Shown: piece by piece, positions 61,314 through 64,000 of the stretch | Position numbering within the stretch: position 1 is the first letter of the stretch | How the letters are laid out: every line of letters begins with the position of its first letter | NCBI GenBank assembly: GCA_963806685.1 | Contig: CAWDZB010000006.1 | Location: 1 to 64,000 of the forward strand | Direction: 5' to 3' | From: DDH964 sp963806685 | GTDB taxonomy: Bacteria; Desulfobacterota; Desulfuromonadia; Desulfuromonadales; DDH964 | DNA: 64,000 nucleotides | Program-made: the position numbers and the translations under genes | Notes under the pieces: model-generated | Told to the model about the DNA's origin: nothing | Databases searched by the model: none | What the model saw: the letters and a program-made list of their open reading frames with translations, nothing else

Positions 61314-61861
61314 GATGCGACCTCCTTTGCCACGGCCGTGCCGGTCTCATTCAAAAGGGCCTGCAGGGCGCCGAGCAGCGCCCGATAGGGGTGCTGCGGA
61401 TCGTCGAAACCGGTGAGCAGCTTGTCGAGCGCTGGCCGCAGGCCGTCGTTGAGAAGTTCGGCGCGGACCGCTTCATCCTCTGCCACCGCGAGGAAGCCAA
61501 GGACCTGTGCGAGATGGTCGGGAAGTTCCTCCCCCGCGATGAACCCGTGTTCACGGTAGAGCCTTTTTAGTTCGAGCAGGAACATTGTCCGCTGCTGGCT
61601 TTCGCCGCACAGTTGGTAAGCGATGTAGGGATGGCAGAGGGGCTGGAGGTCGAAGGTGGTGGTAAAAACCTCCTCGACCCTTGACCTGTTGGCGGTGGCC
61701 AGAAAGTCGGCAAAGGTCTGCAACTGCTCCGCTGCTTCCGGATGGTCCGGTTGCAACCGTTCCAGACACGCTGCTGTGGTCCGGGACAGATCGGCGTCCG
61801 GGTAGCTCAACAGCACAGAAAACTGCCGGCAGATATCCTGGTTAACCATCGGACGGGCCAT
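61310..61861 (-). CDS. narJ: Nitrate reductase molybdenum cofactor assembly chaperone
   Basis: 183 residues, the TorD/NarJ all-helical fold. LSYPDADL near the N terminus and LELKRLYREHGF centrally are typical. Needed to insert the cofactor into NarG. ATG 61861 starts two bases after the narH stop; a GTG at 61870 is also possible. Confidence 0.9.
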   Translation of the reverse strand: MARPMVNQDICRQFSVLLSYPDADLSRTTAACLERLQPDHPEAAEQLQTFADFLATANRSRVEEVFTTTFDLQPLCHPYIAYQLCGESQQRTMFLLELKRLYREHGFIAGEELPDHLAQVLGFLAVAEDEAVRAELLNDGLRPALDKLLTGFDDPQHPYRALLGALQALLNETGTAVAKEVAS

Positions 61862-61863
61862 GA

Positions 61864-63351
<1,488 letters not shown>

Positions 63352-63379
63352 CGTCATAGCTCCCTATCTTCGGCCCGGA

Positions 63380-64000
63380 TTACCAGTTGGGCTCGCCCTT
63401 GAGTTTGCGCACCAGGATGAAGGTGTCACGGTTGGCGCCCGTCGGCCCCCAGTAATTCCAGCCGTAGCTGAACTGGCCGTAACCGCCGAGCATCAGGTTC
63501 GGCTTCAGACGGATGCGAGTCAGGCTGTTATGGCCGCCGGCGCGCTTGTTGTTGCGCAGCGGCGATTTGGGAACGCCGACGGTCCGCTCCGGCGAGTGGT
63601 AGAGGATCGAAATCCCGCGCGGCAGGCGGGCACTGACCACCGCCCGAGTGACCACCACGCCGTGATCGTTGTAGACCTCGACCCAGTCGTTGTCGACCAC
63701 GCCGATCCCGGCGGCATCCTGGTCGTTGATCCAGAAGGGATGGCAGCCGCGCGACAGGGTCTGCATCCGGTGATTGTCGCCGTAGGTGCTGTGAATCCCC
63801 CACTTGCCGTGCGGGGTCAGGTAGTTGAGCATGATGCTTTTGGCATCCGATTCGCTGACCACCAGGTCCTGTAGGCTGCTCGGATCGGGCTTCGGCTTGT
63901 AGGTCGGCAGATGTTCGCCGGCGGCGATGTACCCCTGGTGATCGAGGTAGAAATGTTGGCGGCCGGTCAGGGTCCGCCAGGGGACCAGGCGCTCGACGTT
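63380..64000 (-). CDS. narG: Respiratory nitrate reductase, alpha subunit (C-terminal part)
   Basis: Open to the right window edge; about 206 residues visible. WRTLTGRQHFYLDH, NYLTPHGKWGIHSTY, MQTLSRGCHPFWINDQDA and the closing GPTGANRDTFILVRKL are the C-terminal molybdopterin-binding part of NarG. The catalytic N-terminal part lies outside. First gene of the visible nar cluster; narH starts 28 bp on. Confidence 0.93.
   Translation of the reverse strand, partial: NVERLVPWRTLTGRQHFYLDHQGYIAAGEHLPTYKPKPDPSSLQDLVVSESDAKSIMLNYLTPHGKWGIHSTYGDNHRMQTLSRGCHPFWINDQDAAGIGVVDNDWVEVYNDHGVVVTRAVVSARLPRGISILYHSPERTVGVPKSPLRNNKRAGGHNSLTRIRLKPNLMLGGYGQFSYGWNYWGPTGANRDTFILVRKLKGEPNW

Overview
The window is about 64 kb of GC-rich bacterial chromosome. 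The gene content points to the Desulfuromonadia (Geobacter/Desulfuromonas-like Deltaproteobacteria): a four-subunit pyruvate:ferredoxin oxidoreductase, archaeal-type ApgM, a mutS-amiC-glnD-xerD-apgM gene string, LctP lactate permease, paired hybrid-cluster proteins and a respiratory nitrate reductase. This assignment is inferred from gene content only. I saw no tRNA, rRNA or CRISPR array.

Region 1 (1-3.6 kb) is an AT-rich acquired patch. An IS1182-family element is followed by two integron gene cassettes, a DUF3800 protein and a 90-residue two-TM protein. They are bounded by attC sites whose core boxes match exactly as cassette logic requires. No integron integrase is visible, so this is a CALIN-like array or the tail of an array, and the IS sits in the GTT core of one attC.

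Region 2 (3.6-31.6 kb) is housekeeping. A long leftward gene string, mutS-amidase-glnD-xerD-apgM-porCDAB, ends at a strong terminator. Next come an unrecognised gene and a CDF metal transporter (both rightward), a GAF/MCP chemoreceptor, a leftward metallophosphoesterase-HIT-lapA-exbB-exbD-pfkA string, a malic enzyme fused to a phosphotransacetylase domain, threonine synthase, a frameshifted MAPEG gene, a GFA-family protein and lactate permease. TGGT-N3-ACCA (GntR/LldR-type) operators lie upstream of the permease.

Region 3 (32-34.4 kb) is an IS21-family element flanked by two 5' gene stubs that both point into it. One stub resembles TerC. This looks like a deletion scar.

Region 4 (34.5-49.9 kb) is an accessory stress and redox island. 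It holds a RelA/SpoT-TPR fusion with a tandem universal stress protein, a ferric-reductase-like flavocytochrome, an integrase remnant, a CxxCH-CopD-cytochrome b5 fusion, an HPP protein, a NapH-like polyferredoxin, a protoglobin-PsiE fusion, two hybrid-cluster proteins, an ECF sigma factor with a TTHB210-like periplasmic protein, a cupin, and a small Hcp-associated protein with an HcpR-like operator upstream. The likely theme is handling of nitrosative and reactive-nitrogen stress.

Region 5 (50.3-64 kb) is one continuous leftward supercluster: narG(partial)-narH-narJ-narI-narK2-narK1-PAS-mobAB-modE-like-modA-modB-modC-moeA-moaA-MOSC. It combines the nitrate reductase, its two transporters, molybdate uptake and molybdenum-cofactor synthesis in one transcription unit. 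Regions 4 and 5 fit together: nitrate respiration generates nitrite, NO and hydroxylamine, and the neighbouring Hcp, protoglobin and cupin genes would deal with these.
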